Under the pieces are notes generated by a model. The model saw only the letters and a program-made list of their open reading frames with translations. It had not been told where the DNA came from and did no database searches. 9,440 nucleotides of DNA from an uncultured Clostridia bacterium. Lineage in GTDB: Bacteria; Bacillota; Clostridia; Christensenellales; Aristaeellaceae. The stretch is from assembly GCA_945877525.1 (NCBI GenBank), contig CAMDVP010000112.1, positions 1 through 9,440 on the forward strand, read 5' to 3'. A program made the position numbers and the translations under genes. Positions 1 to 8,722 of the stretch are shown one piece after another (the first letter of the stretch is position 1; the number at the start of each line of letters is the position of its first letter).

Positions 1-2
1 TA

Positions 3-2246
3 TTGACGCTGACAACCCCCGGCACGGCATTTCACGAAAGCTTCCTGCTGGGCAACGGCTGGATGGGCCAGGCCATCCATGGTCAGCCGGAGAACGAGGT
101 GCTGGAATTAAGCCATATCGCCTTCTATTCCGGCTGCCCCGACGAGGACGAGGCCGATCCCGCGGCCTCCGAAGCCCACCGCCTGGCCCGTGCAGCTGCC
201 GCCCGGGGCGACTGGGCGGAGGCTGAGGGGCATATTGAGCGCTTCATGGGCAAAAAGGAGCAGTACGGCACCTCGCTGCCGGCGGGCACGCTGACCATCG
301 GCCAGACGCTCGGATCCTGCCTGGATTACCGTCGCAGCCTGGACATGGATACGGGCGTGATGCGTATGAGCTTCATCCATGACGGGCATACGCAGATACG
401 GGAGTGCTTCTGCTCCCATCCGAATCAGGCGTTTTTTCTGCATGTCACGGACGATTCGCCCATGACCGTGCGCATCGCCCTGGGCGAGGGCCTTGCCGCC
501 GGCGAGGCGGAGGACGGCGGGCTGTGGCTGGAGGCCTGGGCCCACGAGACACGGCATAGCAACGGGCAGTGCGGCACGCATCTGCTGGGACGCATTGAGG
601 CAGATCCCGGGGATGGCGAGGTTGCCTGCGATGGCAGCACGCTGGAAATCCGCGGCAGCCATGCCTGGCTTCTCCGCATGACCATGGAAACGGATTTCGT
701 GCTGGATGAAGCCGCTCCCCTCCTGCCGGATGAAGCCTGGGCCGCCTCTGCCCGGAAGCGGCTGCGGGGCCGGTGCAGCCTTGCGGACTATGACGGGCTG
801 CTGGCGAAACACATCGCAGATTTTACCGCCGGAATGAACGCCGCGCGGGTATGCCTTTCCGGGGATGAAAGCGCAAGCTTTGCGGAAACCATGTTTACCT
901 TCGGACGTTACCTGACCCTCAGCGCTGCCCGGAGCGACGCGCCGCTGCCCATGTCCCTGCAGGGGGTGTGGAACGACAATGTGGCCTGCCGCATCGGCTG
1001 GACCTGCGACATGCACCTGGATGTAAACACCCAGATGAACTACTGGCTGTGCGAACAGACCGGCCTGCAGAACAGTCACCTGCCCCTGTTTGCCTGGATG
1101 GAAAAGCGTCTGATTCCCCACGGCCGGCGGAATGCCGCACAGCACTACGGTCTGCCCGGCTGGGCGGCAGAGTTGGTGTCCAACGCCTGGGGCTATGCCC
1201 AGCCCTATTGGAACAAAAGCCTCGCGCCCTGCCCTGCGTGCGGCGCATGGCTGGCCTGCGATTACATGACCCACTACCGCCGCACCGGGAACGGGGATTT
1301 CCTGCGGCATACGGCCCTGCCGGCCCTGCAGGAGGCCGCAGCGTTTTTCCTGGGCTATCTGTTTGAGAATGAGGAAGGGCGCCTCATCGGCGGGCCGACC
1401 ACCTCGCCGGAAAATGCCTTCATGGCCGATGGGACGGGGTATTGGAGCGCCAACGGCGGCACCTTTGAAACCAGCATGATTCGCGCGGTGCTGGAGGATT
1501 ACCTGGCCGCCTGTGCCGCGCTGGCCCTGCCGGAGGACGCGCAGCAGCTGCAGGCCCGGGAAGCCCTGGCGCGTCTTCAGGACTTCCGCATTATGCCCGA
1601 CGGAACGCTGGCGGAGTGGCCCCATGACCTGCCCCCGGGGGACAGGCAGCACCGGCACATGAGCCATCTGGTCGGGCTGTATCCCCTGCACCAGATCACC
1701 CCGGAGGACACTCCTGCCCTGGCAAATGCGGCCCGCGCAAGCATCCGGGCGCGGCTGACGCCCTACGAGGGCTGGGAGGACACCGGCTGGGCACGGAACA
1801 TGCTGACGCTTTACGCCGCCCGCCTGCACGACAGCGAGCAGGCGCTGTTCCATCTGCAGGAATTGCGCCGCCGCCTGACGCTGCCCAGCCTGCTGGTCAT
1901 GCATCCTTCTACCCGGGGCGCATCCAGCTTTGCGCCCGTGTGGGAGTTGGACGGCAACACCGGCGTGGCCTCAGCGGTGGCGGAGATGCTGCTGCAAAGC
2001 CATGACGGGCGCATCACGCTGCTGCCCGCCCTGCCAGCCTGCTGGACGGAGGGCCGCTTTGAGGGGCTTGTGGCTGACGGGCCGGTGCGGGTGGATGCAA
2101 GCTGGCAGGGCGGAAGGCTGACAGAGGCTGCGCTTGTCAGCGACAGGGACAGAACCATCATCCTGCAATACAACGGACGGGCGCTTTCCCTCCCCCTTCG
2201 GGCCGGGGAAGTGTGCCGGATTGAGGAAGGGAGCTTTTGCCAATGA
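3..2246 (+). CDS. GH95 family glycoside hydrolase (alpha-L-fucosidase / alpha-L-galactosidase type), N-terminus at window edge
   Basis: Inverting exo-glycosidase of family GH95, expected to release terminal L-fucose or L-galactose. Seen: an N-terminal LLGNGWMG motif (residues 15-22) matching the family's P-[IL]-GNGRLGA start; LQGVWND followed by DVNTQMNYW (D340, N342); PTTSPEN with the putative general acid E470; an RHMSHLVGLYP segment; WELDGNTG with D650; and MLLQSHDGRITLLPALP near the C-terminus. Order and spacing fit the N-terminal beta domain, (alpha/alpha)6 barrel and C-terminal beta domain, and 747 residues is close to normal full length. By analogy with Bifidobacterium AfcA, E470, N342 and D650 correspond to Glu566, Asn423 and Asp766. 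The first Asn of the usual NxN is Asp here. The first codon in the window is TTG. Family members usually start a few residues further left, so the true start may lie outside. No signal peptide is visible in what remains. The stop overlaps the next start (ATGA). Confidence 0.9.
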   Translation: MTLTTPGTAFHESFLLGNGWMGQAIHGQPENEVLELSHIAFYSGCPDEDEADPAASEAHRLARAAAARGDWAEAEGHIERFMGKKEQYGTSLPAGTLTIGQTLGSCLDYRRSLDMDTGVMRMSFIHDGHTQIRECFCSHPNQAFFLHVTDDSPMTVRIALGEGLAAGEAEDGGLWLEAWAHETRHSNGQCGTHLLGRIEADPGDGEVACDGSTLEIRGSHAWLLRMTMETDFVLDEAAPLLPDEAWAASARKRLRGRCSLADYDGLLAKHIADFTAGMNAARVCLSGDESASFAETMFTFGRYLTLSAARSDAPLPMSLQGVWNDNVACRIGWTCDMHLDVNTQMNYWLCEQTGLQNSHLPLFAWMEKRLIPHGRRNAAQHYGLPGWAAELVSNAWGYAQPYWNKSLAPCPACGAWLACDYMTHYRRTGNGDFLRHTALPALQEAAAFFLGYLFENEEGRLIGGPTTSPENAFMADGTGYWSANGGTFETSMIRAVLEDYLAACAALALPEDAQQLQAREALARLQDFRIMPDGTLAEWPHDLPPGDRQHRHMSHLVGLYPLHQITPEDTPALANAARASIRARLTPYEGWEDTGWARNMLTLYAARLHDSEQALFHLQELRRRLTLPSLLVMHPSTRGASSFAPVWELDGNTGVASAVAEMLLQSHDGRITLLPALPACWTEGRFEGLVADGPVRVDASWQGGRLTEAALVSDRDRTIILQYNGRALSLPLRAGEVCRIEEGSFCQ

Positions 2247-3346
2247 GTGAGAACAAAAAGCTGCGCATGGGCGTGCTGGGCCTGGGCGAGGGCCGGAGCG
2301 TCATTTCCGCCGTGCAGCAAAGCAGCCTGTGGGAGTTGGGAGCCGTTTGCGACCTGAACGAGCAGCTGTGCCGGGAGCGGATGGCGGAATTCCATCTTCC
2401 AGACTATTTGACGGACTATGAAGAGATGCTCCGGGATGAAAGCATTGATGTGATTGGCATCTATACCCCGGATCAGCTGCATGCCCGGCACATCATCATG
2501 GCCCTGGAAGCGGGCAAGCATGTGGTTTGCACCAAGCCCCTGATGGTGGACCTGACCATGGCGCGCGACCTGATCCGCGCCCAGAAGGAAAGCGGCAGGC
2601 AGGTGTTTATCGGCCAGAGCTCCCGATACTTTGAGGCCGCCATGCATCAGCGCCGGGACTTTGAAAAGGGCCGCCACGGCGAACTGGTGACGGTGGAAAC
2701 CCACTATGTCAGCGACTCCCGCTGGTTTCTGGAGCGGGCATGGAGCCACCGGGAGGGCTTCTCCTGGATGTACAATTTCCTGATTCACGCGGTGGATCTG
2801 GCGCTGTGGTATTTGCCCAGGGTGGAAGAGGTCTACGGGGTGGGCGTATGCTCATCCAACAGCGCTTCCCGGGGTGTGATGGCTCCCGACGCGCTGAAGT
2901 TCATCCTCAAGGATCAAAGCGGCGTCTGTGCCAGCATCAATGGAAATTACGCCGTGCCTGCCCTGAGCAAGCCCGCGGAGCACTTCATCTCCTGCACCCT
3001 GCGGGGCACCAGCGGCGCCTCCAAGGCCGAATGTCCCTTTGACTACTACCATCATTTCTCCGAGCCCGGCATCTACAACACCACCGTCCATGAAAACTAC
3101 GATGAGCGGCGGCCATATTACTATCGTTTTGAAGGAGATACCCACCACGCGGGCGAATATCAAAACTATCTGGAGTATTTTGCCCGTTGCATTCAGAAAG
3201 GAGAAACGCCCCTTCCCGACCTGAAGGAGGGCATCCGAACCATCGCCGTGATGGAGGCCATGAACCGCTGCCTGTCCTCCGGGCAGGTGGAGCGGGTCAG
3301 CGATGTGCTGGATGCTTGGGGGCTGAAGGAGGATATCGAGCCATGA
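2243..3346 (+). CDS. Gfo/Idh/MocA family NAD(P)-dependent sugar oxidoreductase
   Basis: Predicted cytoplasmic dehydrogenase of 367 residues, the usual size for the family, acting on a sugar, sugar acid or cyclitol. Seen: an N-terminal Rossmann fold with MGVLGLGEGRS (residues 9-19), the dinucleotide-binding glycine motif; a conserved-type YTPDQLHARH stretch; CTKP at 96-99, where K98 matches the catalytic lysine of the family's EKP motif; and YNFLIHAVDLALW with H182 and D185, matching the usual D-x-G-x-H region of the C-terminal domain, with Asn178 where Asp is common. The ATG at 2243 is chosen over the in-frame TTG at 2237 because GAGGAAGGGAG (2223-2233) is well spaced and the ATG overlaps the GH95 stop as ATGA, implying translational coupling. 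Lying between glycosidases, it probably oxidises or reduces a released monosaccharide (L-galactose, L-fucose, apiose and galacturonate are candidates). The substrate cannot be read from the sequence. Confidence 0.9.
   Translation: MSENKKLRMGVLGLGEGRSVISAVQQSSLWELGAVCDLNEQLCRERMAEFHLPDYLTDYEEMLRDESIDVIGIYTPDQLHARHIIMALEAGKHVVCTKPLMVDLTMARDLIRAQKESGRQVFIGQSSRYFEAAMHQRRDFEKGRHGELVTVETHYVSDSRWFLERAWSHREGFSWMYNFLIHAVDLALWYLPRVEEVYGVGVCSSNSASRGVMAPDALKFILKDQSGVCASINGNYAVPALSKPAEHFISCTLRGTSGASKAECPFDYYHHFSEPGIYNTTVHENYDERRPYYYRFEGDTHHAGEYQNYLEYFARCIQKGETPLPDLKEGIRTIAVMEAMNRCLSSGQVERVSDVLDAWGLKEDIEP
3327..3332 (+). promoter_or_regulatory. Shine-Dalgarno AGGAGG that fixes the start of the GH140-like gene
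   Basis: A perfect AGGAGG lies 10 nt before the ATG at 3343, inside the end of the oxidoreductase gene. The reading frame is open further left (an ATG at 3187), but that extension is the shadow of the upstream gene and shows no homology. This site and the ATGA overlap at 3343-3346 support 3343 as the start. Confidence 0.8.
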
Positions 3347-4662
3347 CATATCAAAAGCCATGGGAGCGGGGCGTGCTTCGTGTGTCGGACAACCACCGCT
3401 ATTTGCGCAATGGCGACGCGCCCTTTTTCTACCTGGGCGATACCGCCTGGCTGCTGTGCCAGGTCTGCGATGAAGCGCAGGCCCGCCTATACCTGCAGAA
3501 CCGCCGGGACAAGGGATTTACGGTGATTCAGTCGGTGCTGATCCATCGCCTGGAGGGCATGCCTGCCTCCAGCCTGGCGGAGGTGGAAAAGGATGCCGCC
3601 GATCCCGCCTACTGGGCCTTTGTGGACAAGGTCGTGCGCATGGCGGAGGATCTGGGGCTGTACATGGCCCTGCTGCCTGCCTGGGGCAGCGTGATGCAGC
3701 AGGGGCGGCTCAACGAGGAGAATATCGACCGCTACATCACCTTTCTGGCGCAGCGCTATGCGGACGCGCCCAACATCATCTGGCTGTTGGGCGGGGACAT
3801 CCGCGGCGACCGCTGTCACGACCTGTATTGCCGGGAGGGCCGGCTGCTCAAGCAGCTGAACCCCGACCGTCTGATTGGCTATCATCCCTTCGGGCGCACC
3901 TCGTCCTCTCTGTGGTTCCATGAGGAGGCCTGGCTGGATTTCAATATGTTCCAGTCCGGCCACCGGCGCTATGATCAGGTAACTCTGGGCGCATGGGACG
4001 ACAACCGCCTGGATGCGGAAACCTATTTTGGCGAGGACAACTGGCGCTATGTGGATCGGGATCTGGCCCGGGAGCCCCACAAGCCCACCGTGGATGGCGA
4101 GCCTTCCTACGAGCAGATTCTTCAGGGGCTGCACGATCTGTCCCAGCCCTATTGGCGGGAGTGGGATGTGCGGCGGTATGCCTACTGGTCGGTATTTCAG
4201 GGGGCCATGGGCCATACCTACGGGGACAACAGCATTCAGCAGTTTTTTCACACGCCCACCGTGCCCGGCTCCTTCGGCGTGCGCTATGTGTGGCAGGACG
4301 CGCTGCATCATGTAGGCTCGGAGCAGATGGGCATCCTGCGGGAACTGATGGAATCCGTGGACTACCAGAGCGGCCGCCCTGCCACGGAGCTGCTGCTGTC
4401 GCCCCAGGGAGAAAAGTATCATCGCATCAGTGTGTTTGCGGGGGAGAGTTTCCTCTTTGCCTACGACTATCTGGGCGAAGCATTCACTCTGTCCCTGGCC
4501 CCCTATGCAGGCAAGCAGCTCACCGCGCACTGGTTCAACCCCGTCAGCGGGCGGGAGAGCTTCCTTGCCGACCTGACCGGGCAGAGCAGCGTAACGGTCA
4601 AGCCCGTGGCGCGCTTTACCCCCGACAACGACTGGGTGCTGGTCATCCGCGCCCGGGCATAA
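3343..4662 (+). CDS. DUF4038 / GH140-like (apiosidase-type) glycoside hydrolase
   Basis: Probable retaining (beta/alpha)8-barrel hydrolase of 439 residues related to GH140, the family of the apiosidase BT1012, which cuts between apiose and the galacturonan backbone of rhamnogalacturonan II. Seen: FFYLGDTAWLL near the N-terminus, RRDKGFTVIQ, IIWLLGGDIRGD with putative acid/base D152, and TVDGEPSYE with putative nucleophile E253. The D-to-E distance (101) is close to the 97 reported for BT1012 (Asp187, Glu284). YWSVFQGAMGHTYGDNS follows, typical of DUF4038. From about residue 355 a small C-terminal beta domain (FNPVSGRES region) resembles the 'putative collagen-binding' domain that accompanies DUF4038. 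There is no signal peptide, so a cytoplasmic enzyme on imported oligosaccharide is inferred. The gene overlaps the oxidoreductase by 4 bases and ends 15 bases before the next gene. DUF4038 is broader than proven GH140, so apiose specificity is inference. Confidence 0.85.
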   Translation: MTYQKPWERGVLRVSDNHRYLRNGDAPFFYLGDTAWLLCQVCDEAQARLYLQNRRDKGFTVIQSVLIHRLEGMPASSLAEVEKDAADPAYWAFVDKVVRMAEDLGLYMALLPAWGSVMQQGRLNEENIDRYITFLAQRYADAPNIIWLLGGDIRGDRCHDLYCREGRLLKQLNPDRLIGYHPFGRTSSSLWFHEEAWLDFNMFQSGHRRYDQVTLGAWDDNRLDAETYFGEDNWRYVDRDLAREPHKPTVDGEPSYEQILQGLHDLSQPYWREWDVRRYAYWSVFQGAMGHTYGDNSIQQFFHTPTVPGSFGVRYVWQDALHHVGSEQMGILRELMESVDYQSGRPATELLLSPQGEKYHRISVFAGESFLFAYDYLGEAFTLSLAPYAGKQLTAHWFNPVSGRESFLADLTGQSSVTVKPVARFTPDNDWVLVIRARA

Positions 4663-4668
4663 AGGAGG
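4663..4668 (+). promoter_or_regulatory. Shine-Dalgarno AGGAGG for the GH43-GH28 gene
   Basis: AGGAGG begins right after the stop of the preceding gene (its TAA is 4660-4662) and sits 9 nt before the ATG at 4678. This is the only space between the two genes, so they must share a transcript. Confidence 0.75.
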
Positions 4669-4677
4669 AATCAGAGC

Positions 4678-6927
4678 ATGAAGTGCTCCGATATCAACAT
4701 CCGCGACCCCTTCGTGCTGGTGCATGACGGAACGTATTACCTCTATGGCACCCGGGGCGCAACCTGCTGGGGACCCGCCACCGGCTTTGACGTGTATGTC
4801 AGCCGGGACATGGAAAACTGGGCAGGCCCGACCCCCTGCTTTGAAAACGACGGCACCTTCTGGGCCGACCGGAACTACTGGGCCCCCGAGGTGCATGCCT
4901 GGCAGGGAAAATTCTATATGTTCGCCAGCTTCAAAAACGAGGCGTTGTGCCGCGGCACGGCCATCCTCTGTGCCGATACCCCCATGGGGCCCTTCCGCCC
5001 GCACTCCGACGGCCGGGTTACGCCCCCGAACTGGGAATGTCTGGACGGCACCTTCTATGTGTCGAAGGCAGGCAAGCCCTACATGGTGTTTTGCCATGAG
5101 TGGGTGCAGGCGGGGGACGGCGAGGTTTGCGCCATGCCCCTCACGGACGACCTGTCCGCCGCGGCGGGAGAACCACGGGTGCTGTTTCATGCCTCCGACG
5201 CGCCCTGGTGCCGGGTGATCCATCACTCCAGCGGCGTGGACGGCTGCGTGACCGACGGGCCCTTCCTGTGGCGCACAGAGGACGGCACTCTGGAATGCCT
5301 GTGGGCCAGCTTTTCCGAAACGGGCTACACCGAGGGCGTGGCCGTATCAGACAACGGGGATATTGACGGAAATTTCATCCAGGCGGAGCCGCTGTTCAAG
5401 GAGGATGGCGGCCACGGCATGGTGTTCCGTGCTCTGGACGGGCAGCTGTATCTGACCCTGCACAGCCCCAACAAGCATCTGGAGGAGCGCCCCTGCTTCC
5501 ACCCGCTGAAGGAGGAAAACGGCCGCCTTATGCGCGCGGATGCGCTGCCCTGCTGGTATGCGCCCTTGCGGCGCGATCTGGAAGCCATGGCAGAGGAGCT
5601 TACAGCCTCCCTTGCCCCCTGGCAGGGCAGCGGCGCGGTGTTTACCCCCGAGCAGTTCGGGTTTGCCGGAGGGCTGGCCACCCAAGCCATCCAGGCAGCC
5701 ATCGAACGGGCCGCGGAACACGGCGGTACGGTGTTGCTGGAAAAGGGCGATTATGTCAGCGGCACCATCGTGCTGCGCTCCCATGTGCGGCTGAAGGTGG
5801 CGGAGGGCGCGCGGCTGCTGGCTTCCACCAATCTGGCGGATTTCCCGGAGCATCATGCCAAACGCTTAACCGTGCAGGACACCAGCATGGGCATGCACCA
5901 GTCGCTGATCTTTGCGGAGGGCTGCGAGAACATCGGCCTGTGCGGCGGAGGCGTGATTGACGGCCGGGGCGTTCCGGCCAACTTCCCCGGTGAGGAAACC
6001 GCCCAGGGTACCCCGGGCCGGCCCTTCCTCATCCGCATGATCGACTGCCGGTATGTGCATGTTTGCGACCTCACCCTCAAGGATGCTCCCTGCTGGATGC
6101 AGAATTACCTCAACTGCGAGCGCCTGCTGGTGGAGCGCATCCAGGTATACAACCATGCCAACTACAACAACGACGGCATTGACATCGACGGCTGCCGGGA
6201 CGTGGTGATTCGCGGCTGCCGCATCCATTCCGGCGACGATGCGTGCTGCTTCAAGGGCGCGTCCCAGAAGCCGCTGGAGCGTGTGCTGGTAGAGGATTGC
6301 GAGCTGTACAGCGCCTGCAACGCCTTTAAGGTAGGCACAGATACTCAGGGAGACTTCCGCCGGGTGCTGGTGCGCAATTGCCGCATCGGCGGCCTGGAAA
6401 GTGACCCCAGCGGGCTGAAGCACCCCTGCTCGGACTCCGGCGTCTCCCTGGAAATGGTGGACGGCAGCACCCTTGAGGATTTCCTGCTGACCGACCTGAC
6501 CATCACCCGCGCCTGGAGCCCCCTGTTCATGCGCCTGGAAAACCGCGGCCGCGTGAAGCCCGGCGATCCCGTGCCGCCGGTGGGAACCATGCGCCGCCTG
6601 GCCATCACCCATGTGACGGGCGTCGATTGCGGCCCCCGGGGCTCCTACTTCATCGGCATTCCGGAAAAGGCCATCGAGGATGTGCTGCTGCATGACATTC
6701 ATGTGGAGCAGCATGCCGGCGTGAAGCCGGCGCTGCAGGAGGGGGCGGTGGACGAACTGCGGGGCGTATACCCTGACGCGCATATGATCGACGCCCTGGG
6801 CGACGCGCCGGCCTACGGGCTGTGGGCGCGACACGTTCACAATCTGACGCTCAGCGATTATCATGTATGTCCGGACGGCCCGGAGGTCAGGCCGGAATAC
6901 GTTCTGAATACAGATGTAACGATGTAA
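4678..6927 (+). CDS. Two-domain GH43-type / GH28-type glycosidase fusion
   Basis: A single 749-residue reading frame joins two pectin or hemicellulose hydrolase folds. Residues 1 to about 285 look like a GH43 five-bladed propeller: NIRDPFVLVHDGTYYLYGT at the start (putative base D10), CLDGTFYV with D123 at the pKa-modulating Asp position, and VTDGPFLW with D193 where most GH43 enzymes have the acid Glu. Residues from about 321 on form a GH28-type right-handed beta-helix: AIQAAIERAAEHGGTVLLEKG, GTIVLRSHVRLKVAEGARL, NNDGIDIDG (D499) and SGDDACCFKG (D520, D521), matching the NTDG and DD catalytic motifs. The third GH28 motif, Gly-His-Gly, is absent; SACNAFKVGTD (545-555) occupies that area. There is no signal peptide, and a linker of about 35 residues separates the halves. 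Likely substrates are arabinosyl and galacturonosyl linkages in pectin fragments, but the altered motifs make specificity uncertain. It shares tight spacing with its neighbours. Confidence 0.85.
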   Translation: MKCSDINIRDPFVLVHDGTYYLYGTRGATCWGPATGFDVYVSRDMENWAGPTPCFENDGTFWADRNYWAPEVHAWQGKFYMFASFKNEALCRGTAILCADTPMGPFRPHSDGRVTPPNWECLDGTFYVSKAGKPYMVFCHEWVQAGDGEVCAMPLTDDLSAAAGEPRVLFHASDAPWCRVIHHSSGVDGCVTDGPFLWRTEDGTLECLWASFSETGYTEGVAVSDNGDIDGNFIQAEPLFKEDGGHGMVFRALDGQLYLTLHSPNKHLEERPCFHPLKEENGRLMRADALPCWYAPLRRDLEAMAEELTASLAPWQGSGAVFTPEQFGFAGGLATQAIQAAIERAAEHGGTVLLEKGDYVSGTIVLRSHVRLKVAEGARLLASTNLADFPEHHAKRLTVQDTSMGMHQSLIFAEGCENIGLCGGGVIDGRGVPANFPGEETAQGTPGRPFLIRMIDCRYVHVCDLTLKDAPCWMQNYLNCERLLVERIQVYNHANYNNDGIDIDGCRDVVIRGCRIHSGDDACCFKGASQKPLERVLVEDCELYSACNAFKVGTDTQGDFRRVLVRNCRIGGLESDPSGLKHPCSDSGVSLEMVDGSTLEDFLLTDLTITRAWSPLFMRLENRGRVKPGDPVPPVGTMRRLAITHVTGVDCGPRGSYFIGIPEKAIEDVLLHDIHVEQHAGVKPALQEGAVDELRGVYPDAHMIDALGDAPAYGLWARHVHNLTLSDYHVCPDGPEVRPEYVLNTDVTM

Positions 6928-6936
6928 AAGAAACAA

Positions 6937-6942
6937 AGGAGG
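6937..6942 (+). promoter_or_regulatory. Shine-Dalgarno AGGAGG that decides the glpK start
   Basis: AAAGGAGG ends at 6942. Two ATGs follow. The one at 6948 is only 5 nt away and reads out of frame with the kinase; the one at 6952 is 9 nt away and opens the glycerol kinase frame with a normal N-terminus (MAEQILIALDQGTTSSR). The second is the real start. Confidence 0.8.
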
Positions 6943-6951
6943 CGGTTATGT

Positions 6952-8445
<1,494 letters not shown>

Positions 8446-8480
8446 TAACGGAGAGCCGACGCGGCTGTGACCGACACAAA

Positions 8481-8508
8481 GCCGCCGGGGTCAAATGAAG
8501 CCGGCGGC
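8481..8508. repeat. GC-rich inverted repeat after glpK
   Basis: GCCGCCGG (8481-8488) and CCGGCGGC (8501-8508) form a perfect 8-bp stem with a 12-nt loop, 35 bases after the glpK stop. It has no T-run after it, so it is unlikely to terminate transcription alone. It may protect the mRNA 3' end or pause polymerase ahead of the stronger terminator downstream. Confidence 0.6.
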
Positions 8509-8549
8509 AATTCCCTCGGCCTCCTCAATATTCCCTTGGCATGCCGAAA

Positions 8550-8596
8550 GGGGCGCCAGACCTAAGCAAGGTTCGGCGCCCCCTCTTGTTGTTTTT
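8550..8596 (+). terminator. Rho-independent terminator of the operon
   Basis: GGGGCGCC (8550-8557) pairs perfectly with GGCGCCCC (8575-8582). An inner ACCT/AGGT pairing (8560-8563 with 8569-8572) extends the stem across a small internal loop. A T-rich tract, TCTTGTTGTTTTT, follows (8584-8596). Orientation and position, about 105 bases after glpK, fit the end of the operon transcript. Confidence 0.85.
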
Positions 8597-8722
8597 CCCA
8601 GTCCTTGGCCTGCCAGGCTGTCTTCCGAGCTTTGGCGATGATCTATCCGGTTTCAGGCAAGGGCGCTGTCTGAACCGCCGCCCGCAAGATACAACAGCCG
8701 GCAGTTGCTATACCTTGTGCGC

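Larger units (their letters stand above)
8446..8722. other. Convergent intergenic region between glpK and the M20 gene
   Basis: 277 bases separate the two convergent genes. They hold a GC-rich hairpin (8481-8508), a strong + strand terminator (8550-8596) and an imperfect 7-bp stem GGTTTCAG / CTGAACC (8649-8656 and 8670-8676, one bulged T) with no T-run on either strand. I see no coding signal: the small + strand frame here (8541-8756) runs through the terminator and has no ribosome-binding site. No clear terminator for the - strand gene was found. Confidence 0.7.

Noticed and set aside
108..1904. Long - strand open frame (598 codons) opposite the GH95 gene
   Set aside because: It is the antisense shadow of a GC-rich gene. 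The + strand frame has clear GH95 motifs over its whole length, and the antisense translation shows no recognisable domain.
1811..2788. - strand frame of 325 codons across the GH95/oxidoreductase boundary
   Set aside because: It crosses two real genes and has no family motif or ribosome-binding site.
3187..3342. N-terminal extension of the GH140-like protein from an upstream ATG
   Set aside because: The added 52 residues are the oxidoreductase gene read in another frame. The AGGAGG at 3327-3332 and the ATGA overlap favour the start at 3343.
3487..5226. Long - strand open frame (579 codons) across the GH140-like and GH43-GH28 genes
   Set aside because: It spans the junction of two well-supported + strand genes and has the proline/histidine/glycine-rich look of antisense translation.
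5866..6936. - strand frame of 356 codons opposite the GH28 domain
   Set aside because: Shadow frame; the + strand carries the conserved beta-helix motifs.
8649..8676. Imperfect stem GGTTTCAG / CTGAACC as a terminator for the - strand gene
   Set aside because: It has a bulge and no T-run on the - strand side; probably chance.
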